NCBI GenBank assembly: GCA_944470555.2
Contig: OX104134.1
Location: forward strand, 97,582,701-97,646,700
Direction: 5' to 3'
DNA: 64,000 bases
Origin: Heterobilharzia americana
Taxonomy: Eukaryota; Platyhelminthes; Trematoda; Strigeidida; Schistosomatidae
Position numbers and translations under genes: made by a program. This document shows positions 1 through 12,156 of this stretch, piece by piece (positions within the stretch are counted from its first letter, which is position 1; every line of letters starts with the position of its first letter). The notes below the pieces were generated by a model. It made no database searches and was not told the origin of the DNA. It was given only the letters and a program-made list of their open reading frames with translations.

Positions 1-47
1 ACTCAAGTCCGGAAACTCGCTGTTTCGATAGCTTCTACCCAAGATAG

Positions 48-440
48 ATGCCTTCGCTAGCTTGCACCGGGGCTGGGTCATCTGATCGATCTATAAATGG
101 GTCTTTACTCCTAACTCACCACCCCAAAGACTGGAAGGATGTCACAGTCAGCCGAGTTTTTAGGACCGGTAACCATCAGTTAATTTCTTACTGTCACCAT
201 ATAAGCCCAACTGCCGTGCTAACCCGGGCTTTCGAAAACAGCCATGGTAAGGTGCCAAGCGACAGTGAATCAAATGACCTTCTCCACCGCAGCAGCACAG
301 CTTTAGGCCAGGATACTCCTGTTTGACATGCCTTAGCACGGTAGTACGCAAAAAAGCAGTAGCTCGCGATGGCAAGCCGCTGGTAGACACTGCGTTGATG
401 GACTTTAGTAAGGCTCTCTACAAGGTATCACGTAGAGTTA
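48..440 (+). pseudogene. CR1-like non-LTR reverse transcriptase relic
   Basis: Plus-strand translation shows a broken N-terminal part of a non-LTR reverse transcriptase. Around 100-240 there is a P-x-x-WK-x-x-x-V segment, a VFRTGNHQLISY stretch that replaces the usual VFKxGD...NYRP, and a reading that resembles ISLTSVxCKxFE. Around 300-430 another frame gives SCLTCLS followed by LVDTALMDFSKALYKVSRR, the counterpart of the 'xxDFSKAFDxVxH' block that carries the first catalytic aspartate. At least two frameshifts separate these blocks, and the catalytic YADD block is absent. The relic may continue upstream of the window. Assignment to the CR1/jockey superfamily is from motif spacing only. Confidence 0.6.
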
Positions 441-2409
441 GTGGGAAGACTTTCTTCTTCAGAGTTCAGTGGTAGGGTAAATTCCTCGAATATACACCTC
501 CTGTACTCTAAGTCCGAGGGTGAGGTTTGATGGGACTCCCTCTAATTAGAATTCTGTGATAAGTAGAGTCCCTCCAAGAGCAATAATGTATCCCCTTATT
601 CTCCCGTTGTATCCTAATTAACTATTGTAAACGCTCACCACTAAATTCACAGGTAGCCGCAACAATATGGCATTTAGGAATCAGAATTAGTTTATTGAGG
701 CTTAATCTGTGGGAAGTGTAAGTACATTTAGGCACAACACAGAGTAACATACAGACACTTCCTCGTTACGTCGCAAGAGGCTACCATGGATGTCACATGT
801 ATTCTAACAAGGCTATGATGTGGTCTTCTTTTCGTTGGCATTCTTATTCTTCTGCACTGCTGGAGCCTAAGCTGGGGTAATATCTTGTACGCTGAACACT
901 CGGGCGATGAAGAAAGCTTTTTTCTGATTAAAGCTGAGCAGTCGTCCACAGACTTTGGTTGCTACTTTTAACATATTTGCAGGATACTTAGATGCATGTC
1001 AGAAGATTTTGCCGCATCTTCCCCCATTTCCGATTGTAATGGCTGTGACAGTGAATGCATGTGCATAGTTTTCGAACCCTTCCTGTATCAAATTTGGCTG
1101 AAATATTACCGTTATGAACTTTATGCTGTGCAAAGTCCTTTCATCACCGGGACTTGGTATTTTGTCTCCACTTTTCCACATTTCCCTTTGGCTAGATGCT
1201 GAGCTGATCACTACAAGCGGCCGTTCCAGCCCTAACGTTTTAATAAAACAACAATAAATATTTTATTCTCATATTAGTAATTTAACATGAGAGAAGCCAG
1301 TTTAAGGGGACCATCACGTTGATACATGTTGGAAAATGTATAAGATTTTACGGGACCTGAATGATGCAGAAGGGAGGCCATTAAATTCGATTAAAAACGC
1401 CAGAACATTTCACAAGTTCTGGAATGAACAAGAAAATACCACTTTTCACCATATACAGAGTGTTAATGTTTGGTCGTTTTCAGTCATACTTTCCTCTTTA
1501 CCATCAGTGGCACCAGGGTCGCGCAAAATTCCAAATTTCCGTCACAAGTAGTTGACATGTTTGATTCGTCTTCGTACCACCCCGTTACGCTACATAAATG
1601 TCTATTTTATCATAAATTCTTGTGCCTATGGCTTCGGAGACCAAAAGAATCCACACTGATGACGTCGCGAATCCGAAAGTTTTCACTAGATCACGTAATC
1701 CAAGTGAATATCTATTCCAGTGTTATCATTCACAGCAATATAGATTTACACCATCAGAATCAGACATTGTGGTGCAAAGGAACGAGCATTTGAAAGGGCT
1801 GCGGACCAGTGACAGCGCATCCCCCATACTGTTCACCTCAACCTGTGCAGCATTATCAAGCAGGTACATTCAGTGTTAGATGAAGTACTAGAGAAGTCTG
1901 TTGCATAGCATTACTGCGAATACGTTCCCTTTAAAGTCAATAGGTGAGTTGATCTCCTGAATTTTACTGTATGTCCAGATTTTCGTCGCCATTACGGCCG
2001 TCCAGAAATTCGGGTAATTCGAGGATTGACAAATGATGAGAGGGACAAATGAGTGAACGGGTCTGGGAATTCTTACTTATTAGACAGTGATTTTCGTGGA
2101 AGCATAGTTTCGTTGCTTCGAAAAAAGCGGAACGTTGAAAATTAGTAACGTATATTCCTCACTTGTGTCCTGTCGTCATCACTGAAGGTTATCTTGATCA
2201 TGTGGGTCTTCCAGGCCTCGAGTTGAACCCTTTGTTCGTTTAGCGTCCGAATTTCCAGATGATTCGGTAATTTTACATCATGGTCCAGCTTCTTCATAAT
2301 CTAATGCCATCTTCATGTTGCAACTATCTGAAGTTTTGGCGGAGAAAAACAACAAAAGCAGGTTTAGCCTCTGCACCTTTGAGGTTGTCAATTGTTTACA
2401 CACTGAGAG
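441..2409. other. no recognisable gene
   Basis: Only short open frames with no recognisable motifs were found on either strand. The stretch lies between two non-LTR relics and is probably decayed repeat DNA, but I cannot assign it to a family. Confidence 0.4.
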
Positions 2410-4198
2410 GTCCTAATATGTCCATAGTTCTAGCAGCAGTATTAGTGGTGCTTTTTATGGTGCTATCCTGTAGTACAGAGTTGAGCGGTCTTATAAACCT
2501 GGTCAGAGCGTTTGCTTTTCGTGCTACCCTGGGTAAACTGTTTCACATCTGAGCATATTTAATTGCAAAGAAGTTCCCCCTGGTGACTGTTTTGAAATGC
2601 TCGATCGCTACTGTTGCAGTTACGTTTCTTAATCCATATGCAGTTTTATTCATGAACCGCATTTCTGTGTATGCACTATAAGTTAGCCTGCCAAGGAGCT
2701 TATAAAACAGTATTAGATTCAGTCTGGGCCTTCGTTTCCACAGTGGTTCAAGCTCTAGGACGCTGCACCTGGTGGCATATTTTACGTCCTTATTCGTATT
2801 GAGTATTCTCGTCATAAAGTGTCTGCATTCCTTCGATTTTAGTCTGTCCGTAACCCCTACACTGCTGTAGATAAATGAATAATATTCCAGCCGTGGCCGG
2901 ACACATGTTTTATAAAGGGTAACTCTGGGTTATGTATTGTAGAAGGTCCCTAATAAAAAACCCGCCAGTTTGAGTGATTTTGACACCTGCGTGGATACGT
3001 GCTCAGAGAAGGTGGGGTTGTGAGAATATCGGAGCCCTAAGTTTTGTATAGACTTCAGTTTTGGGAGGGAATGCCCGGTTACCATTAAGTTTAGTTCAAG
3101 TGCATAGTCATCTGTGCACATCCAGCCACATTTTTCTGTGTTGAATTCCAGTCGCTAGATGTTGCACCATCTGCTAACATATGTTAGTTCCTCTTGCGTA
3201 GAGCTAACAGTCAAGATTAAGTCACTGCTAAGGCATTTGTGTACTGCTTTTAGGTCATCCGCATATGGGAATAGCTTGCCTACCTTAAGACACTCACATA
3301 TGCTATCGATGTATGTTATGAAGAGGAGTGGACCTAAGACGCTACCCTGGCCAACTCCAGTGGTTACTGGTTTAAGCTTTGAGGTAGTTGAACCAACTTT
3401 TGTCATTTGGTAACGGTTACGCAGAAAGGATTTTAACTAGTCTAGGAGTGGATTGCAAATTCCAAGGGATCTCAGCCTATTGATAGGCAAGTTGTGTGGG
3501 ACTGTGTCGAAGGCCTTAGTGATGTCGAAGTAAAGTATTATGTCTATCTTTCTCTGATCCATTTTGCTAGTGATTTCGTTAAAAAAGTCAAATAGGTTCG
3601 TAATGCGAGGTCTTCATTTCAGAAAACCATATTGCGACGAGTTGATGTGGTTAGATTCCAGCAGGTAATCAAATCACCTTTTCCATAATCCTCGAGATGA
3701 CCGGGGTCATGTTAATTGGTATGTAATTGTTAACACTGGTCTCGGCTCGTAACTTATGTTTTGGCAATATACAAGTGGTTTTCTGTTCATCAGGACATGT
3801 CCCAGAAACTAATGATAGGGTTAATATTTTGAGTGGTAAAACTGCCAAATGCGTGCCAGCCATTCCGTAAATTATTGACGATATCTCGTCTGCCCGCAGC
3901 TAACCTTTGTTGTCAGGGTTTTAAACGCGTCGTTAAAGTTATTCATGCTGAATTCTATGCTACCCGTCGTACCACTACTTGTACTGGCTATCTCGATGTC
4001 TGAAGCTAGGAGCTTGTTGGTGCTATTCACAAACCACTCACTGAGAAGTTCACAAATCACCTGGGGATCATGGTAACCTATACCTTTATGCTCTAAATGA
4101 TTTATTGGAAAGTCTTTTGCATTTTTGCCTTCGCAGGGTGTAAAGGAAAAATGATCTGAAAATCCCTCCCGATCACCCTTATTTGATTGTATTGACAT
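2410..4198 (-). pseudogene. CR1-like non-LTR retrotransposon, RT to C-terminus, broken
   Basis: Reading down the minus strand gives the RT region of a CR1/jockey-type LINE in the right order. An N-terminal block at 4198-3872 contains REGFSDHF and LLSEWF-like sequence. A block at 3863-3669 contains NNYIPINMTPVISRIMEKVI, matching the NYRPIxLTxxxxKxxEKxI motif. Then follow 'FDITKAFDTVPHNLPINRL' near 3530-3470, GVGQGSVLGPLLF (normally GVPQGS) and PYADDLKAV at about 3360-3250, a connection region at 3121-2930, and the C-terminal end at 2815-2410. Frames change several times, and an in-frame TAG replaces a conserved Trp at 3437-3439. Both Asp of YADD are kept but the element cannot be translated. 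Non-LTR RTs copy their own RNA at a nicked target; this copy is dead. Confidence 0.75.
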
Positions 4199-5265
4199 TT
4201 ATTTTAACATTTTTACCCTCGTTGTGGATGGTGTACCTTTGACCCTCGCCGGTGTAATGTTATTCGCTTATTTAACTGTCTTATTTGACTTTACACTCGG
4301 TATTTGCCTTTGTATGTTTGAGACTTATTATGAGTGTTTCACTTCCCTATTATGTGACACTGGACTGTTGATAAGGTGATGTTGTTTTACTGCGCCCGAC
4401 ATTTTGTTTTGGTTCAACTTACGGTTGTGCAGTGGTTTGACTGTTTGTCTTTTGACTGTCTACTGGGAACGTTTGTTTGTTGATTTGATTCCTGTAGACA
4501 GAGTTTTGATCCCTTTTGCCGGGAATATTCCTATTGACCGACAGGTATTTAACAGTTGTATTTTTTAACCAGTTTTTACCGTGTTGTACGTATTTGTACC
4601 CGAGAACGTTTTGGACTGTATAGTTACCCAACGGCACTGTTGAGGTATTTTTGTAATTTGACATAACTTATTGTTGCTTTGATAGTACCACAGATTTTGT
4701 TACGAATCTACTATTGAATTACTACAAACCGTGTTTTGATATTTCGATCCAACCTTTGACTGTGCGTCACTCGCGGAAGTTAGGAAGCTATACAGTAGAA
4801 CGCAGGAACTAGTCAGATTCATGTCAGTTGGCACCGCCTAGCTATTTCCCGCGTTCAGGCCAAGATTATTGGATTCTGGCCGCTACACAGGGTGCTGCAA
4901 AGGCTTTGCGCCTTCAACAAGCTATCAAGTCCCCTACGTTCTTCAGCCAGTAATTTCATTCGGTGTCTTTCTTGAATTGAAAGGATTGTTGTGTGTGTCC
5001 GATTCAGCACGTGAAGTTCTTTCGAAGCAAAGCACTTTTTTCTTAGTCTTCTCAGTTTGCGTCGAGTTTTCCTGTCTGTGTTTAAAGTTGTTTTCAGGTG
5101 GAGCCTAGTGGGTGCAAATGTTTTCTGAGCGAAACTAATAATCTTGTCGACTTCGTCGAGTGTTTGAGACAGGTTACCACTGGTGAAGAAGTTTTCCCAA
5201 TGGGATCATCTTATGGGTGTCTGAAGGGGCTCCCACTCAGCATTCTTGATGTCCTTGTATAGGTA
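4199..5265 (-). other. possible upstream linker of the preceding LINE
   Basis: Minus-strand translation of 5260-4860 gives a basic stretch (TDRKTRRKLRRLRKKV) preceded by TLDEVDKIISFAQK. This resembles the linker that lies between endonuclease and RT in CR1-like elements. It sits directly upstream of the RT relic at 2410-4198 on the same strand. No endonuclease motif was found, and 4200-4860 is not recognisable. Treat this as a weak extension. Confidence 0.3.
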
Positions 5266-7157
5266 GCATTTTGGTATAGAAATATAGTGATGCCTCTAAA
5301 CCAGCCCATGCCCGCATTTGCAAGAATTTATTGTTGATACAATTTTGAAAGGCATTTCTCGCTCACTTCAGACCTGGTACCAGCCTTGACTGTTTTTTGT
5401 ATGGCTGATGGCATGCGGACGTGACTGCCAAACTCTGTAAATCGTACGTATTTATACCTATTATTGTGGTTGGTATTAACCTGGAATAGGTCAGCAGCTG
5501 GGTGAATTTAGGAGAGTATTGCTTTAAGGTCCCAAGGGTAGTAATTCATACTGTTAAGTAGATCAGTCACTTGTAGCTAGTAAGGAAATTGAACAGCAAG
5601 TGGGCGGGAGATAGCACAGTAAGGCGTAGCCCCTGAGGAAACACTTTGGTGCGCTTTTAGCCCAGCCTACTAAATGATGAGATGAGGTTATTAAGTGGAG
5701 GCACTATTCGATCAATGATACAACGGGACTTTAAACACAGTTATGCTGGATTTTCGTCATATTTTCAGAAAATCTAGCGATTATTAATTCGGTTGGTTCC
5801 TGGCGCCAAATATAATGATAATTACTATGATTACCGCTCTATCTCAGGCAATAGGCATGGTGCAGCGCGGAACTCCTAGCATTTAATATTTTGGCAAACA
5901 CATTCGCTATACAATGTTTGGAGCGAAATGGCTACTGCACACTAGCTTCTGATCTGGACCTGTGACTGAATAGAAAATAGAGGGAAATTTCGGTGTTGGC
6001 TGTTTGTTCAGCTGGCGCAAAGATCCGCAGTTCGATAGAGGTATCTTAGGAATAGGAATGTGCTGCATTTCAGAGTATTTATAAGGTCATTCCCTACCAG
6101 TGTGACGTCCTCCCTTCGTTTTACTGCTGACTTGAAAACCTGCGGTTTGAAAACATTTTAAAAATATGCCACAGTACGTGGCATGTTTAAACGGCAGTCA
6201 TTAATCATGATAATACATTTCATTCAACACAAACAACGTGAAGACAAACCAGCTTACGAGTATGATCACATTGATAATATGAACTGACTGTTGCTCACAA
6301 TAACAAGCGGTACACTAGACACCGCTATTTAAGGCACATGAGAGATGATTTAAGAGAAAGAACGCTAATGTTTCGTGGACAGCAGAGAACAAAGCAGCTA
6401 AACGCCAACATCGTTGTTCAGTAAATTAAAGCAAGTCCGGTTCGTAATCGGGGTTTATTCAACAGTTGTTTGAACTGTCTAATATTCTTTAAGGTATAAT
6501 GGGTGGTGCAGCCGTTACTTTGAATTTCGTGCATTCCTCACAAAGTTGTGATGGCATGGTGCACGCTGACAGTTGTGGCTGCTAGGATTTCACGCGAATG
6601 AGGGACTCATTAGCTAAACCCGAGGATTAAAAGTATTGAAAAGGAAGAATTTGGGAAAATACATCCGGTGGAGAACTTTAGTCTGCCCACTGCTCAAGCA
6701 GGTCGCCAGTTTAGTAAATTTCCGTCATGCTTCAACAACTTTCATATATCCGTGGACTAATTTATTTAATTGTCAGACATTCTGACCCACTCAGTGAACA
6801 CTATTTTTGATTTCACGTAAAACAAAATAGTTTCAGTATGCCTTCGTATCCAGAAATATGTCATTATTGTTACCAGTATTGATCACTCTTGTGCCTGGCA
6901 AGTTTTCAATGCCCACTTCCTTTCTTTCCCACTTTCCAAACACTGGTATCTGCAACAGGAGCAACCTTAACACTGAAGCCCTGTTTCACCCCACAGTCTA
7001 ATCCAGACTCATATTCCTATTTCCTAACTGAGCGCTTGGTTGTATCAGACTGTGCTGGATAAGCTTTGTATTATAACTATACACTGATAGTTCATGGGAT
7101 GAATTTACCCATCATTACACCACTAAGGGCTTATGCTTCTGCCAAGATCAGAAATTT
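5266..7157. other. no recognisable gene
   Basis: Intergenic-looking DNA with only short frames. No domain, tRNA or repeat motif could be supported. It ends exactly where the first Gypsy LTR begins. Confidence 0.4.
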
Positions 7158-7383
7158 GACTCCAATCTATATATGCGTCCACATACACTATCGCCCGTTT
7201 ATTATTCCCAACACTGCTGATCCACCTGCTTCAGACAGTGTAAACAACTGTAGTTAACGTGAAGTATGTATCAAGATATTGTGTTGGTTAGCGAGCAGGA
7301 AAAAGTTTTTAAATCAGTACAACTAGACAAAATGTCCAATTATGAGTTGTTAAATACATCGACACAACACCGTGAAATAAAAT
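7158..7383 (-). repeat. Gypsy LTR, copy 1 (3' LTR of the array)
   Basis: This is a 226-bp direct repeat present three times (also 11613-11838 and 16071-16296). Boundaries are set by where the three copies stop matching. On the left, only copy 1 is preceded by ...gaaattt, while copies 2 and 3 share their upstream sequence. On the right, only copy 3 diverges after ...aaataaaat. Read on the minus strand, the LTR contains an AATAAA poly(A) signal. The ends are not TG...CA, which is unusual. No target-site duplication is visible between the outer flanks of the array (7150-7157 and 16297-16304). Confidence 0.85.
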
Positions 7384-7410
7384 GCCACTTTGGTCCCTCC
7401 CCAGAATGCA
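7384..7410 (-). promoter_or_regulatory. candidate polypurine tract of Gypsy unit 1
   Basis: Immediately inside the 3' LTR the minus strand is purine-rich (tctggggagggaccaaagtgg), which is where plus-strand priming occurs in LTR retrotransposons. The same sequence lies next to the middle LTR at 11839-11866. Its position supports the LTR boundary at 7383. Priming itself is inferred. Confidence 0.5.
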
Positions 7411-7768
7411 GATGTGATAGGAAGTATCTGTGTTCAACGTGAAATTTTATATGATGAAGGTAAATTCATTTTAAAGACATTTAAAACATAGAAGGAGTGT
7501 TAAGGATATCCATTATCAGGATGAAAACCGATTGTAAGAGTACTTATATAAAAATGATGTGTATGTTGGTCTAAAGACCACGATAAATTTACCGAAGTAA
7601 CAGTATATCCGGAGACAGAAAAACAACTAAAATCGTAATACCCGAAACACCGTTAAGAAATAAAAGATTCTGAGGTCCGTGATTCCAGGCAAAAATGTTT
7701 TTTATGCCTGCAGAACAGTCTGGCAAAACCATGTGATCATGCTTTTAGCGAGGTGATAATCGTACCCG

Positions 7769-8502
7769 TTACTTGGCTTTGTCTGATTTACTAACCACTT
7801 TGAAAGGTCCTTCGCACGGGGGTTGTGGGGGGGTTTTGCACGCTATCGTGTCGGATAAAAACGTGAGAGCAGTTTGAGACGCAGTGGGATATGTACGCTT
7901 GGTTGTCTCGGTACGGTGGGGCTGAGGCCGTAGTCTGCTCATGTGTCGCCGTGGTTGTTGCACAAGGTCAGTCAAGTCCGGTGAAATGTCTGCTGCGAGC
8001 TAAAACACTCTCCTGGCAATCGTAAAGCAGTTCCACGGACCAACTCAGCAGTACAGTGGCCACTGTCCTGCCTGACACTTGAACGTATATCAAGGAGTAC
8101 CAGTGGTAGTTTGCCGCCTTACCCGTCATCAGTCTTTACTGACATCAATGTTGCCTTTAGTTGTCGATGGGGCCCTTCAGCAATACCACTGGATGCAGGT
8201 TGGTACGCAATGGTTCTTATGCACCTGATCTCGAACTGCTCCCCTCTATCTGTAATGAGGGCACCTGGGAGACCAAAGTTAGAAATCCACTGTTGAATGG
8301 CACTTCTCGCTACTATTTCGACAGAAATGTTCTGCAGGGGTGTTACCGCTGGCCGTCTCTTGAATCCGTCTACACATGTTAAAATGTGGCTGAAATCATT
8401 TGACGGGGGCAGTGGTCCAACGGTGTCAACATGTATATGGTCGAATCTGCTGTCTGGTGCGGAAAATCTTCCGGTGGGTGAGAGAATGTCTCTGGACCAC
8501 TG
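7769..8502 (-). pseudogene. Gypsy integrase core and C-terminus, unit 1
   Basis: The minus strand encodes the integrase catalytic core: a HVDTVGPLPPSND block with the first Asp, then GALITDRGEQFE with the second Asp, then SSGIAEGPHRQL carrying the third catalytic Glu (normally GxxERFHRQLK). The spacing between the second Asp and the Glu is shorter than usual, so about 15 residues appear deleted. The C-terminal part at 7975-7769 has PPCEGPFKVVSKSDK, the GPY/F module typical of Gypsy integrases. Stops separate the core from the C-terminus and from the upstream zinc region, so this is not a working enzyme. Confidence 0.75.
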
Positions 8503-9029
8503 TCAAAGATCTCGATTCATCTTTGGCCAGACATATCGGTCAGTGACTAGCTTCGCCGCAGCTCTAGTGCCAGGACGTGAAATGCCATGCATCTTAGGGA
8601 AGACTAATCGTCTCGTTGACAGAGGCACAGACGAACGTGGTTTGCCCTCGAATACATCACATCTGATGGATAGAGAGCCATCAAGCAACACTTTTTCGAG
8701 ACGTACCGAGGTGTTCACATTGCCTTTCAAGTGTTTTAAGTCCTCATCCGCCACCTGCAACTTTGCCGTTTCTGCTAGGTCAATATGCTCACGTTCTAAG
8801 ACTTTTGTGTACATACGAGAAGAACCATCAGCTGCCTCATTTTATTGCCTTTGACATACCCTATATCTGAAGTGAACTGTGAAACAAATTCCAGACATCG
8901 AATTTCTCGCGGTGAGTTGCCATACTTTGCGTCAATAGCTTTCGTGAGTGGCTTATGGTCGGTAAATATTATAAATGCGTACCCTCCGAGCATGTATCTG
9001 AAATGCTTCGTAGCTAAGTAAATCGCCAC
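8503..9029 (-). pseudogene. Gypsy RNase H C-terminus and integrase zinc region, unit 1
   Basis: The first part (9029-8796) contains the RNase H motif IIFTDHKPLTKAIDAK. The second (8814-8503) continues into the integrase N-terminal zinc region ending KLVTDRYVWPKMNRDL. Unit 2 encodes the same protein in one frame; here a run of four T at about 8839-8842 replaces five T in unit 2 and splits the frame. In the zinc region the expected second His of HxxxH is Arg (MHGISRPG instead of LHxxSHPG), so metal binding is probably lost in both copies. Confidence 0.75.
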
Positions 9030-9206
9030 TAATTGTCTGCCGAGTGTACTGTATCACGACTGAGAAGCATTAAGCCACTTCGAGGAGGGATATGATGGTT
9101 CCCACTGACCGTGGACAAACTGTTGTAGTAATACGCCTACCGCAACATTTGAAGCGTCTGTCATGATTGCTAGTGGTGCTTCTGAATCATGACGAGAGAG
9201 AAGGGT

Positions 9207-9885
9207 TTAAGAACTTAGAGCCAGCTTCAGTTTGCCAAAAGCATCGTGGGCCGCTTGGGTCACGTGGAACAATTTAGCTCGTCCTTGAAACAAATCTGCC
9301 AGTGGTTGGGCTACTTCAGCACATTTTGGTATGAAACGTCGATAGAACTTTATTAACCCCAGAAATCTCAGCTTTCGAAGCGAGTATGGAATAGGATATT
9401 CTCGAACTGCATCCACTACCTGCAGAACCGGTTTGGCACTGCTGGCAATGACAGTGTGACCCAAAAACTGTGGGATCCTTTCTCAAATTCTCACTTCCAC
9501 GGATTGATTGTGATGCCATACCCTCGCAGTTGTTCGGAAAGCGCCCTCAGATGTTGCAGGTGTTCTGTCTCAGATGCGCTGGCTACTATGCCGTCATCTA
9601 TGTATACACTGACGAAAGGTAAGCCATGGGGTACTTGATCTATAAATCTTTGGAATGTTCGAGTAGCATTTGTCAAACCAAACGGTATAGGGATAGATTC
9701 CAGTAGTCCGAAGGGGGTAGTGATGGCCGTCTTAGGAACATCACTGGGTTCCACAGGAACTTGGTAGCAAGCTAGCACGAAGTTAATCCTGGAAAAATAT
9801 TTGCTTTTGTCATACAGTTCACAAAATCGTGTTTGTGAGGAAGGGGATGCTTATCAGGTGTCGTACGCTTATCCAAGGTCGTATT
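9207..9885 (-). pseudogene. Gypsy reverse transcriptase palm and connection, unit 1
   Basis: The 9778-9491 frame reads ACYQVPVEPSDVPKTAITTP...FGLTNATRTFQRF...SVYIDDGIVAS, the core RT palm with an intact YIDD catalytic box. Reading upstream in the same frame gives FSRINFVLACYQV, where the first catalytic Asp (FSKIDL in active elements) is Asn. The 9464-9207 frame has PIPYSLRKLRFLGLIKFYRRFIP, the standard RT connection motif. Frame breaks lie between 9491 and 9464 and upstream of 9780. Confidence 0.8.
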
Positions 9886-10562
9886 TCACCCGATGTTTTT
9901 ATGTACAGTATGCAGAGGTGATGACCACGGGCTCTTGGAGGGGCGTATAACTCTCAAATTTAGAAATTTATCTAATTTCCGCCCTGCCGTCTTCGGCTTT
10001 TCGGGGCCAAAAATCGAGGTTTTGATGAGGCTGGAGGACCTTTTGTGTGAATGTGGTGCGTCACCCTGTGTTTTGAAGAGGGCTTCGTGTAATACGTTTG
10101 GACGAGCTCGGGAAGTTCTTGCAGAAGGATATCGTACTCGGAACTGCCACATACTAGCGCTACGACTAGGTCTTTTTTTGTCTCCGTGACGATACCAGCG
10201 GTAGAAAATTCACTATTGTGGCTGGCCAGACTATGGTGACTAGAGTCGACCAATACTTCACAGCGTTGTAGGAAATTCGTGCCGATGACAGGTGACAATA
10301 TGTTAGCAACGACAAATCCCCGCTGGAACGGTGTGTGAAAACAAATGTCTAGGAAAAAAATTCTGGTTCCATATGTGGTAATAGAAGATCTACTTGCCGC
10401 TTGTAGTACCAAGGTGGGGTTGGGATGGTGTTTTTCGGAAGGTATGGGTGTGACTGTGCTCACTTCTGCTCCATTGTCAGCCAGAAGCTGCCTCCCGGTC
10501 TTCTTATCTGCCACCAGAAACGAACTGATGTGTTGTTGTACGCCCACGATGGTAGTCGTCAC
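9886..10562 (-). pseudogene. Gypsy aspartic protease and RT N-terminus, unit 1
   Basis: A 196-residue open frame (10562-9972) starts at the protease. The active-site region reads LLADNGAEVSTV, so the catalytic Asp-Thr/Ser-Gly triad is Asp-Asn-Gly. The RT N-terminus (VIRPSKSPWSSPLHTVHKN) follows in another frame (10152-9886) because the A run near 10008-10012 has five A here but six in unit 2, where protease and RT are fused in frame. This is a Gypsy-type pol N-terminus. Confidence 0.75.
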
Positions 10563-10959
10563 TGATCATTAACTTTTCCGTTTCCCAACAAAAAAGCTTT
10601 GAAATCGCTTGGTACCAAACAACGACGTGCTTTATTGCCAAACTTCTTGTGATGCCAGCACGTGGTGCTTTTCGACACAGTTCTACTCGCGGTTTTAACA
10701 CGACTGCGGGATCTGCCTCTGTAGAAATCGCGTGACCGTCGGTGTAACTGCAAAGCCATCAGTTGTCCAGTATGTCGATTTTCCTCTCTAAACCAGCCAC
10801 TCTGGCACTTTGCATTGGCTCAGCGATACTTTCTGCTTGTTTAGGCATTCTCTCGTACATACGGTCAGCGACGTCAGCCAACCTATCAATATCAGTGTCT
10901 GCATTTCCGACAGCTAATATCTGTTGAATACATGAAGGAAGTCTCCGTAGCCAAAGCTG
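10559..10959 (-). pseudogene. Gypsy gag C-terminal part with zinc-knuckle-like region, unit 1
   Basis: Two frames encode gag remnants. 10959-10759 reads LRRLPSCIQQILAV...DRLADVADRMYERM, matching the C-terminal capsid helices of Gypsy gags, and is preceded by an in-frame TAA. 10759-10559 encodes an Arg-rich stretch followed by CWHHKKFGNKARRC, the Cys/His nucleic-acid-binding segment of such gags. The stop of the first frame overlaps the ATG of the second (TGATG). The gag N-terminus (10960-11600) is not readable. Confidence 0.65.
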
Positions 10960-11612
10960 TTAGAATAAACGGTTGTCTACGTTCCTATCTTTCTGAAGAC
11001 TCCGTATATGCCGCCTGGTTTATGAAGGTGTTCTGTCGACAAGGCATACGCTGCTTAGTAGTTGACAGCTTTCCGGTCAGGTAACGAGGTGGCTTTCACC
11101 ACTTCCTGCTTCAAAACGTCATAAGGTGTGTCTGGGGGGCTTTAATAGCGTTTCCCTTACCTATTCAGCCGCCTCTTCTGGTAAGACGGAACTCGTGCAT
11201 CCGAACTTTGTGTTTTGTGAAGCTATATGATTAGCCTTGAAGAAATGTCCTAGACGGGCAAACCGGAATTGCGGGTCATTCGACCTAAAGGAGGGTATGG
11301 GAAGATTAATGGGGCCTATGGACAGTGCATTCGAAAAGTCCTGATTATGAGAGTTTAAAGACGTCGGTACCGGTGCAGTAAAAATACAGTGTTAAGAACT
11401 CAGAATAACTGGGGTAGGAAAAATACAATAGACAAGAATGTTAATGCCTACCACAAGGCAGCTGGGGACATTCTCGGTATATATATCCGCATTGTGCACA
11501 GTTACTAGTTCCTGCGGTTGCAGTACTCAACTGAGAACAGCAGTGATATCCACCGGCAAAACTTGCGACAGTTTGATCTCGTCGGACTCGCCAGTTTGTC
11601 GAGTTCTGAAAC

Positions 11613-11838
11613 GACTCCAATCTATATATGCGTCCACATACACTATCGCCCGTTTATTATTCCCAACACTGCTGATCCACCTGCTTCAGACAGTGTAAAC
11701 AACTGTAGTTAACGTGTAGTATGTATCAAGATATTGTGTTGGTTAGCGAGCAGGAAAAAGTTTTTAAATCAGTACAACTAGACAAAATGTCCAATTATGA
11801 GTTGTTAAATACATCGACACAACACCGTGAAATAAAAT
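11613..11838 (-). repeat. Gypsy LTR, copy 2 (shared middle LTR)
   Basis: 226-bp LTR identical to the other two except for A to T at 11717. It serves at once as 5' LTR of unit 1 and 3' LTR of unit 2, the expected product of unequal recombination between LTRs or of an assembly join. Confidence 0.85.
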
Positions 11839-12156
11839 GCCACTTTGGTCCCTCCCCAGAATGCAGATGTGATAGGAAGTATCTGTGTTCAACGTGAAAT
11901 TTTATATGATGAAGGTAAATTCATTTTAAAGACATTTAAAACATAGAAGGAGTGTTAAGGATATCCATTATCAGGATGAAAACCGATTGTAAGAGTACTT
12001 ATATAAAAATGATGTGTATGTTGGTCTAAAGACCACGATAAATTTACCGAAGTAACAGTATATCCGGAGACAGAAAAACAACTAAAATCGTAATACCCGA
12101 AACACCGTTAAGAAATAAAAGATTCTGAGGTCCGTGATTCCAGGCAAAAATGTTTT

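Larger units (their letters stand above)
7158..11838 (-). mobile_element. Gypsy/Metaviridae LTR retrotransposon, tandem unit 1
   Basis: Element on the minus strand: 5' LTR at 11613-11838 (shared with unit 2), then gag remnant, protease, RT, RNase H and integrase, then 3' LTR at 7158-7383. Domain order is the Gypsy order, with integrase last. It is about 4.46 kb per repeat period. It is almost identical to unit 2; the differences I found are one- or two-base changes in homopolymer runs plus one LTR substitution. Compared with unit 2 it has lost one A near 10012 and one T near 8841, which break the protease-RT and RNase H-integrase frames, and gained one G near 11135. Its integrase C-terminus is in frame where unit 2 is shifted. 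Both units carry the same older lesions, so neither is autonomous. Confidence 0.85.

Noticed and set aside
8297..8854. 185-codon (and 241-codon at 12754-13479) plus-strand frames
   Set aside because: They lie antisense to RNase H and integrase of the Gypsy units, which have clear motifs; no protein family fits the plus-strand reading.
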